From: Caldilineaceae bacterium
GTDB taxonomy: Bacteria; Chloroflexota; Anaerolineae; Caldilineales; Caldilineaceae
DNA: 64,000 bases
Assembly: GCA_020846635.1 (NCBI GenBank)
Contig: JADLDO010000039.1
Coordinates: forward strand, 248,001-312,000
Reading direction: 5' to 3'
How positions within the stretch are numbered: position 1 is the first letter of the stretch; each line of letters begins with the position of its first letter. The notes beneath the pieces are model-generated. The model did no database searches, was not told the DNA's origin, and worked only from the letters and a program-made list of their open reading frames with translations. The translations under genes and the position numbers were made by a program. Positions 1 through 11,410 of the stretch are shown here, one piece after another.

Positions 1-1652
1 AACTCTGTGCGCGCCTGGATGGCCTGCCCCTCGCCATCGAATTGGCAGCGGGTCTTACACGGGCGGAATCCCCCCATTTGCTGCTTGCCGATATCCAACA
101 CGAAGGGCGTTTGGCGCTGCTCACCACCCTCCAACGGGACCGCAGTTCACGCCAACAAACGCTGCGCGAGGCAATTGCCTGGAGCGTGCGCCGCTTGTCG
201 CCTGCCGATCAAGCGCTTTTTGCGCGCCTCAGTCTCTTTCAAGGCACTTTCGATTTAGCAGCCGCCTATGCAGTCGCAGGGGTCGCCAACGACCCATCGA
301 CGAGCGTACCCGTGGCCGAGTTTACGACGCAGCTTCAGATATTGGTCGCGGGCCATCTTGTGCAGTTGCAGCGTGATCCAGCAACCAACGATCCCGCCCG
401 TTACGGGCTGCTGGAAACTCTGCGCGAATATGCATTAGAAATCTTGCGAGCAAGCGAAGACCACGTAACGACGCAGTGCCGCCATGCACACTACTATGCG
501 GCCCTAGCCTTTGCGATGGATCCGGCACAGAGCGCGGGCAACGTCCAAACCTGGCGCGGCCAACTCCGTTCCGATTACCCCAACCTTATGGCTGCCCTCC
601 ATTTTGCGTTGGCGATCAAAGATGTCGAGCTAACCCTGAAGTTGGCAAACGGGTTGGGCCATTATTGGTATCTGGAGGGAAGTTGGCAAGAGGGTGCAAA
701 CTGGCTAGAGCAGGCCCTGACCTTGCCTGGAGGTCAGCCCGCTGTACGTTCCCGCGTACAAACAGCGCTTGGTATTCTCTGCTCGGCGCTGGGGCGCTAT
801 GCAGAGGCCGAACGCCATCTCACCCAAGCGCGCGAGGAGGCTACCACCTCCGGCGATCTGCTGGCAACTGCTTGGACATTATCGCAACTGAGCCAGTTGG
901 CGCTCCTTCAAGGGCAAACCGCTGTTACGCGCGCCTATACGCATGAGCGCCTCCAGGTCTATCGACGTTTGGGGGATATTCGCTATTTGGCGCTCACGCT
1001 GGAGCAGATGGGCTGTGCGGCCATCGAGGAAGGGGACTATGCGCGCGGGCTGCCCTGGTTGGAAGAATGTCAAGTGCTATGGGCGAAGCAGGGATCGCGC
1101 GCAGGTATGGCCTCAGTCGACCTCATTGTGGGCATGGCAGACCTCGCCCAGGACAATGCCACGATGGCGCTCATGCGCTTTCAAAGGGCCTATGCAGAAT
1201 TCGATGCCATTGAACATTCACATGGCCTACCCTGGAGTTTACGCAACTTGGGCTTGGCCCATTTAGCGCTGGGGCAGGTGCCGCAAGCGCAGTTTCATCT
1301 CCAACATTCTCTCGAACGGTACATCGATCTCGCCAACAATTCCGGCTCAATCGCCGTCATCGTGGAAGCGGGTGCGGGCATTGCCACGCGCCTGGGCCAA
1401 CATCACATGGCGGCCCATCTCATGGGGGCAGCCGCGACCGCGCGCACACACGTCGGTATGCCGATCACGGTCAATTCACGCCAAATCTACGACCGGCTTC
1501 TTGGCCCTTCCATCAAGGCGCTGGGCATGGTCGGGTGGGAAAAAGCGGTCGCCATTGGGAGCATGCTCCCCTGGGGCGAGGCGGTTTCCAGCACCCGCAG
1601 CCTGCTCACTCTCCACCCCGACAACAAAACCGCTGCGGCTCCTTCTAAATAG
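1..1652 (+). CDS. NB-ARC/TPR signalling ATPase, C-terminal part (5' truncated)
   Basis: The reading frame is open from base 3, so the start lies outside the window. The first codons read LCARLDGLPLAIELAAG. This matches the GLPLAIELAA motif that ends the NB-ARC/AAA nucleotide-binding module of bacterial STAND ATPases. After it comes a helical region, then TPR-like repeats (for example around 760-1330, with repeated A-x-x-L/Y-x-x-A-L patterns). The C-terminus (LMGAAATAR...) resembles the tail common to LuxR/BTAD-linked and kinase-linked TPR regulators. No HTH follows, so any effector domain would be N-terminal and is not visible. Role inferred: signal-responsive regulator. It is the only plus-strand gene before pepF. 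Confidence 0.75.
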   Translation, partial: LCARLDGLPLAIELAAGLTRAESPHLLLADIQHEGRLALLTTLQRDRSSRQQTLREAIAWSVRRLSPADQALFARLSLFQGTFDLAAAYAVAGVANDPSTSVPVAEFTTQLQILVAGHLVQLQRDPATNDPARYGLLETLREYALEILRASEDHVTTQCRHAHYYAALAFAMDPAQSAGNVQTWRGQLRSDYPNLMAALHFALAIKDVELTLKLANGLGHYWYLEGSWQEGANWLEQALTLPGGQPAVRSRVQTALGILCSALGRYAEAERHLTQAREEATTSGDLLATAWTLSQLSQLALLQGQTAVTRAYTHERLQVYRRLGDIRYLALTLEQMGCAAIEEGDYARGLPWLEECQVLWAKQGSRAGMASVDLIVGMADLAQDNATMALMRFQRAYAEFDAIEHSHGLPWSLRNLGLAHLALGQVPQAQFHLQHSLERYIDLANNSGSIAVIVEAGAGIATRLGQHHMAAHLMGAAATARTHVGMPITVNSRQIYDRLLGPSIKALGMVGWEKAVAIGSMLPWGEAVSSTRSLLTLHPDNKTAAAPSK

Positions 1653-1667
1653 AAGTAGTCGCAGCGG
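1630..1667 (+). terminator. possible hairpin terminator overlapping the regulator stop codon
   Basis: The arms CCGCTGCG (1630-1637) and CGCAGCGG (1660-1667) pair perfectly. An inner CTTCT/AGAAG adds a second short stem. No T-tract follows, so this is a weak call. Confidence 0.35.
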
Positions 1668-1707
1668 GTACACGTAAGCTGACGAAATTGTCATTCCGAC
1701 ACGGCAA

Positions 1708-3501
1708 CTACAGCTCAATCGCCTCCAACTGGTCGATCATGTCGCGGATCACGTCGAAGCCGCCCTGCCAGAAGGCCGGGTCGCGCATATCAATCCCCAC
1801 CTCGCGCAAAATCTCCTCCGGTCGCGCCGAACCGCCATGCGCCAAGAGACGCAGATAGCCCGGCTTAAAGGCATCGCCCTCCTGCTGGTAGCGCCGGTAG
1901 AGCGCCAGCACCAGCAGTTGCCCAAAGCTATACGCATAGCAGTAGAAGGGCGTATTATAGATATGCGGGATGCTGATCCACTCGTAGCGGAATTCCTCGC
2001 CAACCTCCACACTGTCGCCAAACTGCTCGCGCAGATTCTCCATATAGAGCGTATAGAGATCTTCCGGCGACTTGTTGTCGAGGATGGCGGCATGGGCATC
2101 GCGCTCGAAGATTACGAAATAGGCCTGGCGCATGACCGTAGCATAGGCATCGTTGATGGCGCTCGACAGAATTTCCCGGCGCACCAGCGGATCGCTCTCC
2201 GCCTCCAACAATTGTTCTGTTAAGAGTTGCTCGGCAAAGACCGATGCGGTTTCAGCCAATGGCAGCGTCGAGTGTTGGGTATAGATCGAGTGGTGATCAG
2301 CCATCATGCTGTGAATGGCGTGACCGAGTTCGTGCGCCAGCGTGGAAACATCGCGCACCTTGCCCGTGTAATTCATCAACACCCACGGCGTCTGGCTGGG
2401 CAGCACAGTGGCACAGAAGGCCCCGCCGCGCTTGCCCTTTCGCACTTCGGAGTCGATATGGTTCTTGGCAAAGACACGCTCGGCCTGTTCTGCCACGCGT
2501 GGGTCAAAGTCGGCAAAGGTGTCCAGCACCAACTGTACCGCGTCGCCGTACTCTTTTGTCTCATCTGACTCCGCCAGCGGCGCATAAATATCATAGCGGC
2601 GCAGTTTATCCACACCGAGCCATCCGGCTTTGAGCTTGAAATAGCGTTGGAAAAGGGGCGCATTGCGGCGCGCCACGTCCAACAGCGCATCCACTGCCTC
2701 ATCGGGAATGTCGTTTGCCACGTTGCGAACGGCAATGGGCGATAGATAGCCGCGCAATTCAACCTGCTCGGCGTGCCAGTCACGCACGCGGTTGGCGTAG
2801 ATCTGCGCCAGAATGGGCGCTTCCTTCTCATAGACCCGGTACAACTCTTGATAGGTCGCCGCACGCAGTTCTGGGCGGGGCGAATAGGCATAGCCCATCA
2901 GCGCGTCACGCGTCAAAGTCTTGGATTCGCCATCTACCTCCAGCGTAAACTCCAAGCGGCTGGTCAGCATCGAATAAAGCGTAATCACGCTGTCCATGCC
3001 GTTGGCATCCTTCACATTGATGATCTGCTCGGACTTCTCATCCAATGTATAAGGCTTCGTGCGTCGAATATCCTGTAGATAAAAGCGATAGTCGGGGTAC
3101 TGCTCGGCATTGGGCAAGAGCGCCGCGGCCTCATCATCGTCCAGGCTTTTCCACCACAACTCAAAAAAGAGAATGCGGTTTTGCAGGTTGGTCAACGTCT
3201 GCTGCATGCGGTTGCGATAGGTCAGCGCGTCAGGCGATTGCGTATCTGCCGAAAACCAGAGGCTGCCATAGGCCCCCAATGTATAGATCTGCTCGACGAT
3301 CTTCTCGCCCTGGCGCATCGCATCGAGCAGCACAGCAGGCTCCATTTCGGCGTTCAACTGTTCGCGGCGTGCCACAAACTCCTGTACATCCGCTTCCAGC
3401 GCTGCCACGCGTGCGGCAATCGTCGCCTCTTGGGTATCCGGCAGCAGCTCCGACAGATCCCAGCCCGATAATTCATATCCGTTTGATTGATGGTTGCTCA
3501 T
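1708..3501 (-). CDS. pepF: oligoendopeptidase F, M3 family (PepF)
   Basis: A 597-residue cytoplasmic zinc metallopeptidase that degrades short peptides. The M3 signature HELGH is seen at H390-E391-x-x-H394. The downstream glutamate expected for the third zinc ligand lies in the ETASVFAEQLL segment. Length and the order of an N-terminal helical domain followed by a C-terminal catalytic domain match the PepF/M3B family (usually about 600 residues). It starts with ATG after a weak purine-rich stretch. It stands alone, in the same orientation as acnA upstream, but a terminator hairpin at 3538-3567 separates them, so it is likely transcribed on its own. Confidence 0.93.
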   Translation of the reverse strand: MSNHQSNGYELSGWDLSELLPDTQEATIAARVAALEADVQEFVARREQLNAEMEPAVLLDAMRQGEKIVEQIYTLGAYGSLWFSADTQSPDALTYRNRMQQTLTNLQNRILFFELWWKSLDDDEAAALLPNAEQYPDYRFYLQDIRRTKPYTLDEKSEQIINVKDANGMDSVITLYSMLTSRLEFTLEVDGESKTLTRDALMGYAYSPRPELRAATYQELYRVYEKEAPILAQIYANRVRDWHAEQVELRGYLSPIAVRNVANDIPDEAVDALLDVARRNAPLFQRYFKLKAGWLGVDKLRRYDIYAPLAESDETKEYGDAVQLVLDTFADFDPRVAEQAERVFAKNHIDSEVRKGKRGGAFCATVLPSQTPWVLMNYTGKVRDVSTLAHELGHAIHSMMADHHSIYTQHSTLPLAETASVFAEQLLTEQLLEAESDPLVRREILSSAINDAYATVMRQAYFVIFERDAHAAILDNKSPEDLYTLYMENLREQFGDSVEVGEEFRYEWISIPHIYNTPFYCYAYSFGQLLVLALYRRYQQEGDAFKPGYLRLLAHGGSARPEEILREVGIDMRDPAFWQGGFDVIRDMIDQLEAIEL

Positions 3502-3537
3502 AGTCTTTTCCAGTAGTGAGCATAAAGAGACAGTATA

Positions 3538-3567
3538 AAATGGGCAGGGATTCGCCCCTGCCCATTT
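3538..3567 (-). terminator. Rho-independent terminator of acnA
   Basis: A perfect 12-bp stem (AAATGGGCAGGG, 3538-3549, with 3556-3567) and a 6-nt loop lie 27 bases beyond the acnA stop. On the minus strand the stem runs into TTTT. Confidence 0.75.
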
Positions 3568-3593
3568 CGCATGTACCTACTTTATCGTAACCC

Positions 3594-6305
<2,712 letters not shown>

Positions 6306-6672
6306 GCGAATTCCTTTCATGCGACTTGTACATCAGGGCTACCGCAACAGCGGTTATGAGGCTATGCAAACCTGAGGGGAACACCCTGGAATTAAGTGCC
6401 TTTAATATAACAGCATCACTAAGAAACTGTTAAAAGTCAGATGATTTGGAGCAGATAATTCCCAAGGAGCGATTCCATTTTATGCAAACCTAACCAATTC
6501 TATTTACCCTACCACAGAAGCACACTCCTGTCCGTCATAGGTACTACAGTTGCGCCGCACAAATAGCGCCGCTGTAAATAGCCTGCTATACTTTTGTGAT
6601 ATTTGTTTTTGCGATATTTATTCCCGCGATATTGACGGATGAGCCATTTTCACAATTCGTTCAGGGATCTTC
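6306..6672. other. intergenic region between divergent acnA and ybaK-like gene
   Basis: This 367-base spacer must hold both divergent promoters. It contains a three-copy 15-nt repeat (6595-6638) and a loose inverted repeat (ACAG..GCGC, 6546-6576). No gene, tRNA or clear sigma-70 promoter pair was recognised. Confidence 0.5.
6595..6638. repeat. 15-nt degenerate tandem repeat, three copies
   Basis: The units begin at 6595, 6610 and 6625 and share a core (T/C)G(T/C)GATATT. It lies 35 bases upstream of the YbaK-like gene. Confidence 0.8.
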
Positions 6673-7152
6673 ATGGCGACAACACTCAAACCCTCCGCCC
6701 AAAAAGTGCAGGATGCGCTCCTGGCCCAGGGCTATCAGAATGAAGTAATCGAGTTTGCCGACTCCACACGCACCGCGGCAGAAGCGGCGGCGGCTGTTGG
6801 CTGTACAGTCGGACAAATCGCCAAATCACTGCTCTTTCGCGGCGCAGCCAGCCAGCGTCCTATCCTGGTGATCACCAGTGGCACCAATCGCGTCCATGAA
6901 AAGCGCGCTGCCCGGCAAATTGGCGAAAAGCTGGAAAAGGCCGATGCTGAATTTGTCCGCGCCGCAACCAGTTTTGCGATTGGCGGCGTTCCACCACTAG
7001 GCCATGCCCAACCTGTGGCAACTTACATTGACCAAGACCTGCTGCAACACGAGGTGATCTGGGCAGCCGCAGGACATCCGCATGCCGTCTTCTCTCTTAC
7101 ACCCCAAGAGTTGGTGGCAATGACCGGCGGCCAGGTCATTGATGTGACCTAA
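6673..7152 (+). CDS. YbaK/EbsC-family aminoacyl-tRNA deacylase-like protein
   Basis: 159 residues covering a whole YbaK/aminoacyl-tRNA deacylase domain. Family features are visible: an invariant-type lysine in the IAKSLLF segment, the SGTNRVHEKR stretch, and the IGGVPPLGHAQP loop that lines the active site. Members hydrolyse mischarged tRNAs such as Cys-tRNA(Pro) or Ser/Ala-tRNA; which substrate applies here cannot be read from the sequence. ATG follows AGGGATCTTC. The gene appears monocistronic and diverges from acnA. Confidence 0.88.
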   Translation: MATTLKPSAQKVQDALLAQGYQNEVIEFADSTRTAAEAAAAVGCTVGQIAKSLLFRGAASQRPILVITSGTNRVHEKRAARQIGEKLEKADAEFVRAATSFAIGGVPPLGHAQPVATYIDQDLLQHEVIWAAAGHPHAVFSLTPQELVAMTGGQVIDVT

Positions 7153-7154
7153 CG

Positions 7155-7186
7155 ACGTATGGACACCCTCGATGGTGTCCGTACGT
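7155..7186. repeat. dispersed palindrome, GGACACC/GGTGTCC family
   Basis: Arms of 13 bases (7155-7167 and 7174-7186) pair with one T:G position around a 6-nt loop. The core GGACACC...GGTGTCC and a flanking TACG recur at 48718-48742, so this looks like a dispersed repeat family. No T-tract follows. Confidence 0.6.
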
Positions 7187-7441
7187 GTGCCGGCTTGATT
7201 TGAGGCAGATCAGGACGCTTCCTGTCAAAGCTGCCGCTCGCGTATAATGACCTGTCAGCCGCTTGTCGCCCACGATGTAGTGGTCAGTCCCATATGGTGA
7301 GATCAATTTGATCTTCTGGATCACCTATGTTACCATGCACATGGGTGATTATCGACTTTTATCATTGTGTCACCTGACTGGCGGATTCCGCCGTGTTGTT
7401 ATGCTAGAATCATCATTGGACCCTTTTGATCAACCATTTTT

Positions 7442-7475
7442 ACTTCTCAAGATTGTTCACTTCTCAAGGTTCGCC
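7442..7475. repeat. 17-nt tandem duplication
   Basis: Two copies (7442-7458 and 7459-7475) both begin ACTTCTCAAG and then diverge. They are upstream of the PEP-CTERM-like gene. Confidence 0.75.
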
Positions 7476-7628
7476 TTTATCATCCTGTTCGTTTCAGTAT
7501 CACTAAGTTTTTCATAACGCTGTTTTACTACTCAGTTTTTGCAACTTGGTATCTCGCAAGGTGTTGTTTGCACTTTATTCGTACACTTATCATCTTTTGC
7601 CTTTATCGCCTGAACCGGAGAATTGCCC

Positions 7629-8036
7629 ATGAGACAGTCTAGGCCCTTATCCCTTATCCTTTCTGGCGCAGTGCTCTTCCTGATGTTGACGTTGATGACA
7701 TTGCCCCTCTCGACAGAGGTCTTTGCACAAAATCCAGTAGCAGAGACCCCCACCGAGCAGCCAACAGAGCCGCCGACCGAAACACCAACCGAAACACCAG
7801 AGCCGACCGAAACACCGGAGCCGACGGACACACCAGTACCGACGGCAACCGCAGCGCCGACCGAAACAGAAGAGCCGACGGATGTGCCCACATCCACGCC
7901 CACAGCGGGCCCCCCCGCCCCCGTTTCGATTCCTGAGCCGATCACGGTCGTACTCTTTGGCACTGGTTTGGCTGCGCTCTCTGCCGCTGCCGCTTCCCGC
8001 CGCAAGAATGCCGGCCAGGGCGACGACAGCGAGTAG
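7629..8036 (+). CDS. small secreted Thr/Pro/Glu-rich protein with PEP-CTERM-like sorting signal
   Basis: 135 residues in three parts. First is a signal peptide (residues 1 to about 35, ending ..STEVFAQ). Next is a low-complexity stalk of ETPTE/PTDTP repeats, about residues 38-95. Last is a C-terminal tripartite signal: IPEP, a roughly 20-residue hydrophobic segment (ITVVLFGTGLAALSAAAAS) and RRK. That arrangement matches PEP-CTERM, the recognition sequence of exosortases; an exosortase and EpsI are encoded at 39716-41394. The stalk is probably extended and possibly O-glycosylated (inference). ATG at 7629 is preceded by CGGAG with an 8-nt spacer. A strong terminator follows at 8146. Function unknown. 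Confidence 0.8.
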   Translation: MRQSRPLSLILSGAVLFLMLTLMTLPLSTEVFAQNPVAETPTEQPTEPPTETPTETPEPTETPEPTDTPVPTATAAPTETEEPTDVPTSTPTAGPPAPVSIPEPITVVLFGTGLAALSAAAASRRKNAGQGDDSE

Positions 8037-8145
8037 CGCGGTTTTGTCCTACATGCACCCCTTTTGATACAACTTTCGATACGACGGTTCGTATCAAAGC
8101 GGTGTAAACGTTGCCAGGGACCGAGCAGGTTCATAAAATCGCAAA

Positions 8146-8188
8146 GGGTGGCTTTGAAGGATTATCCCCTCAAAGCCACCCTTTTTTT
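8146..8188 (+). terminator. strong Rho-independent terminator
   Basis: A perfect 12-bp stem, GGGTGGCTTTGA (8146-8157) with TCAAAGCCACCC (8170-8181), is followed directly by TTTTTTT. It ends the PEP-CTERM-like gene. Confidence 0.92.
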
Positions 8189-8209
8189 ACCCATCGTCGC
8201 CTTTCTGAC

Positions 8210-8231
8210 AGGAAACATTAAGGAAACAAAC
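8210..8231. repeat. 11-nt tandem duplication
   Basis: AGGAAACATTA is followed directly by AGGAAACAAAC, between the terminator and the C25 peptidase gene. Confidence 0.6.
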
Positions 8232-8396
8232 AGGTAATCGCCAGATTCGCTGTCGAATTCTCTGGTATACTGTCAACGACCTTAAACTCATGCTTAAATA
8301 TATGTATAAATCGGGCTCTGATTGCCGCATGAAAGCTGCGAGATCGTTTCAAAGCCACTATCGTCAAAAATGTCTTCTGACAGCATCGAGAAAATT

Positions 8397-11339
8397 ATGA
8401 CAGAAAACTCAAAACTATCGACACGGGTGCTGGCTTGGCTGGGACTTTGCAGCGTTCTGCTCAGCACGATCCTCATGCCCGCCACGGCCCAGGCACAGAG
8501 CTCACCCACGCTGACACCTTCAGGGCTCCTAGTGGAGAGCCGCGAGGGTGCGCTCCACTTGCAGTGGCAGGGCAGCGTCCAGGCTGCCTCGACAGGTGAA
8601 AGTGCCGCTCCAACCACCCCCTATGGTGGCTATTTACTGCCTTTACAGACGTTGTTTGTCGAACTGCCCGCCGGCCAACCTGCCAGTGAGGCGCTTGCCA
8701 CAGCAGCCATCCAGGGCATGAGCAGCACGCCCTATGCAGGCGAGTTGACCCCGGCCCCGCAGATTGACCCACCGGCTTTGGACTGGGAGCCATCCCCCCT
8801 CAACCAACCCACGACTGAAGCCAAGCTGCCCACCGCGCCGATCTTTGTCATGGCCGAGGGGATGCAACGCGGTCGTCACCTGGCGACGTTGGGCTTTAGC
8901 CCGATCTACCAGGACGCCGACACCGGTGAAGTACGCTCTGTCGATTCCTTCACGGCAGACCTCGCCGGGGTTGTCCTCGCCCAGAGCAGCGACACCACGG
9001 CTGACCCGGTTGCGGCATTGGCGGGCGCGCCCGGCCCCACCAACCCGCTTGCCAACAGCAACGCCATCAAGCTCTTTGTGGGCACAGCAGGTATGCAGCA
9101 GATCACCGGGGCCGATTTAGCTACAGCAGGCGTAGTCTCACCCTCAGCCGGCAAAATCCGCATCTTCTACCGGGGTGTCCAAGTCCCGCTGCATATCATC
9201 GACGGCAACAGCAACAACGTCTTTGAAAGCGCGGACGCTGTACGCTTCTATGCGCCCAGCGCGGGCGACGCCTGGAACGCCGAAGGGGTCTATTGGCTCA
9301 CCGTGGGCAGCGAAGATGGGCTGCGTATGGGCCAGCGCAGCGTGGCAGCAGGAACAGCCCAAGCGCGCAACAGTGCCTATGAAGTGGGTCGCTATGTGAA
9401 CAACAAAATCTATGAGACGACCCTAGCCGGGGGGGATGGCGATAACTGGTTTCAGGCAAATCTAAGCACAGACTCAGCCAACCCCAGCGTCAATGTCACC
9501 TTGACACATCAGCTACCGCTCAACAACAGCCTGCCCACGCTGCTTGACCTGCACCTCACCCCCTATGCGGGCAGCTACAGCACCAGAGATCAAAATGATC
9601 AACCGATTCCGGTTCCCCACCGGCTGCAATTTAGCACCACAGGCTATAGCTTCACCCAGAATTGGGGCGCGCCCCTTGTGATCGGAACGCCATTCCAAAA
9701 CCAAACCCTCAGCGTATCCCTGGCGAGTGCGGCGGATAAGTGGACAATCACCCTGCTCAACGAGAGCAGCAAGCGCGGCGTGATGGTAGATACCATCGAC
9801 CATCTGCTGCCCGTCACCTTGAACTTTGGCGGCAAAGGCGCAATCTTTCAAGGTCTTGAAGACACCTGGCGCTATCAACTGAGCAATACCCCCACCAACA
9901 CGCCTGGCGGGCGCGGCCTCTATGACATCACAGACCCGGCGCAGCCGCAGCGGCTGACCATCCCCGCGGGAGCCAACTTTGAGATGCAAGATGGCCCCAC
10001 GGCGCACCGGTATCTCCTGACCGGCGACGGCACGCTTGCCACCCCACGCGTGGCTGCGCATACACCCGTGGACCTGGCAAGCAAGAGCGCTGCCCATACG
10101 GTCTATATTGCGCCGCAGCAGTTCCACGCCACCTTGCAGCCGCTGGTCGATCTACGCAAGAGCCAGGGTTATCAAGTACGCGTGGTCGATGTGCAGGCGA
10201 TCTACGATGCCTGGAGCTATGGCATGGTGGACGCCAAAGCGATTCGCAGTTTCCTGCGCTATGCCGCGGGCACCTGGACACCCGCGCCAATCGCCGCGGT
10301 CCTGGTCGGCGATACCACCTATGACCCGCTGAACTACCTGGGCTACAACACCCCCAGCTATATCCCACCCTACATCGCCAATGTAGACCCGTGGATCAAG
10401 TATGTCCCTTGTGACAGTTGCTACGGTCAATTAGACGGAGACGACCCCACCACCGAAACGGGATTCCTCATTGATCTATGGATTGGCCGTTTTCCGGTGA
10501 TCAATACCACTGAACTCGCCGTCGTGGTTGATAAGTTGGTACGCTATGAGAAGGCGAAAGACACAAATCCGCTTTGGCGCAGGACCTCGCTCCAAATTGC
10601 CGATGACGATGTGCGCCCCGATGGCAGCGTGGATAATGCCGGCCCCTTTGTCGGCTCTGCCGAGCATATTATTACGCTGATGCCCAAACAGATTCGCCAT
10701 CTACGCAACTATTTTTTTGCCGCCACAGACTACACCAACGTATCCGCAGAGTTAATGACGCTGCTCACCACCTTGCAAGCGTGGTTCGCCAATGACCCCG
10801 CCCAGGCCATGCGGCGATCCATTGATCTGATGAACAGTGGCGTTGGCCTGGTGACCTATACGGGCCATGCTAACCATTGGCAGTGGGCGCGTATTGTGCC
10901 CGACGATGCGGAGAACAAGTGGCTCTTTGGCTTGTGGGAAGTCCGCCAGCTCAGGAACCGCGAGATGCCCTTTATTTCCCTCTCGATGACTTGTTACACA
11001 TCGCAATTCCATATGGCCGCGGCGAGTCACTTCACCATCGACGAGCATCTGTTTCTGCACGCCAATGGGGGTGCCATTGCCACCTGGGGGCCAACAGGCT
11101 TTAGCATCGTCCCCGCGCATGACATCCTGCAAGCGGGCTTCCATGAGAAGCTTTGGAGTTCGCCACCAGAGACAGCCAGGATCGGCGAACTGACCGAAGC
11201 AGGCTACACAGCGATAGCAGCCCACGGCACAGCCTATCTAGATGTCAACAAGACCTTTGCCATTATGGGCGACCCGCTGACCAGAGCCCGCATCACGACC
11301 GACGCCGACGCAACCTTTATGCCGAAGCTGAACCGCTAA
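8397..11339 (+). CDS. C25-family (gingipain-like) secreted cysteine peptidase
   Basis: 980 residues with a signal peptide (hydrophobic LAWLGLCSVLLSTILMPATAQAQ, residues about 11-33). A long N-terminal beta-rich region comes next. The C-terminal catalytic domain contains LVGDTTYDP, DLWIGRFPV, the His motif TGHANH (H824 and H827) and the presumed nucleophile Cys in SLSMTCYTSQ (C866). The order His-loop then Cys-loop is that of peptidase family C25. No C-terminal sorting domain or PEP-CTERM is visible, so it is likely released or held by other means. The start is uncertain: ATG 8397 gives the most typical signal peptide, while ATG 8370 and TTG 8322 are also in frame. It stands alone after a terminator. 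Confidence 0.82.
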   Translation: MTENSKLSTRVLAWLGLCSVLLSTILMPATAQAQSSPTLTPSGLLVESREGALHLQWQGSVQAASTGESAAPTTPYGGYLLPLQTLFVELPAGQPASEALATAAIQGMSSTPYAGELTPAPQIDPPALDWEPSPLNQPTTEAKLPTAPIFVMAEGMQRGRHLATLGFSPIYQDADTGEVRSVDSFTADLAGVVLAQSSDTTADPVAALAGAPGPTNPLANSNAIKLFVGTAGMQQITGADLATAGVVSPSAGKIRIFYRGVQVPLHIIDGNSNNVFESADAVRFYAPSAGDAWNAEGVYWLTVGSEDGLRMGQRSVAAGTAQARNSAYEVGRYVNNKIYETTLAGGDGDNWFQANLSTDSANPSVNVTLTHQLPLNNSLPTLLDLHLTPYAGSYSTRDQNDQPIPVPHRLQFSTTGYSFTQNWGAPLVIGTPFQNQTLSVSLASAADKWTITLLNESSKRGVMVDTIDHLLPVTLNFGGKGAIFQGLEDTWRYQLSNTPTNTPGGRGLYDITDPAQPQRLTIPAGANFEMQDGPTAHRYLLTGDGTLATPRVAAHTPVDLASKSAAHTVYIAPQQFHATLQPLVDLRKSQGYQVRVVDVQAIYDAWSYGMVDAKAIRSFLRYAAGTWTPAPIAAVLVGDTTYDPLNYLGYNTPSYIPPYIANVDPWIKYVPCDSCYGQLDGDDPTTETGFLIDLWIGRFPVINTTELAVVVDKLVRYEKAKDTNPLWRRTSLQIADDDVRPDGSVDNAGPFVGSAEHIITLMPKQIRHLRNYFFAATDYTNVSAELMTLLTTLQAWFANDPAQAMRRSIDLMNSGVGLVTYTGHANHWQWARIVPDDAENKWLFGLWEVRQLRNREMPFISLSMTCYTSQFHMAAASHFTIDEHLFLHANGGAIATWGPTGFSIVPAHDILQAGFHEKLWSSPPETARIGELTEAGYTAIAAHGTAYLDVNKTFAIMGDPLTRARITTDADATFMPKLNR

Positions 11340-11350
11340 GTTAGCGAAAA

Positions 11351-11398
11351 CTCCCCTGCCAAGCTATCATAGAAGCGATGAGTGGTTTGGCAGGGGAG
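11351..11398. terminator. perfect 12-bp hairpin after the C25 peptidase
   Basis: CTCCCCTGCCAA (11351-11362) pairs with TTGGCAGGGGAG (11387-11398). There is no T-tract, and the CDF gene begins 13 bases later, so this may attenuate or protect the transcript rather than terminate it. Confidence 0.4.
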
Positions 11399-11410
11399 GC
11401 TTGACGTTAT

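Larger units (their letters stand above)
7153..7628. other. 476-base intergenic region with a palindrome and a 17-nt duplication
   Basis: It holds a long palindrome right after the YbaK-like stop (7155-7186), an isolated TATAAT at 7243-7248 without a good -35 box, and a 17-nt tandem duplication at 7442-7475. The 69-codon reading frame at 7308-7517 has no recognisable domain or ribosome binding site and was not called. Confidence 0.5.
8037..8396. other. intergenic region with terminator and short duplication
   Basis: It contains the strong terminator at 8146-8188, an 11-nt duplication at 8210-8231, and a TATACT -10-like box at 8266-8271 without a convincing -35. The bases from 8322 are in frame with the downstream peptidase and might encode extra N-terminal residues. 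Confidence 0.5.

Noticed and set aside
7308..7517. 69-codon frame with a hydrophobic C-terminus
   Set aside because: No ribosome binding site, no family, and it overlaps the 17-nt duplication typical of non-coding spacers here.
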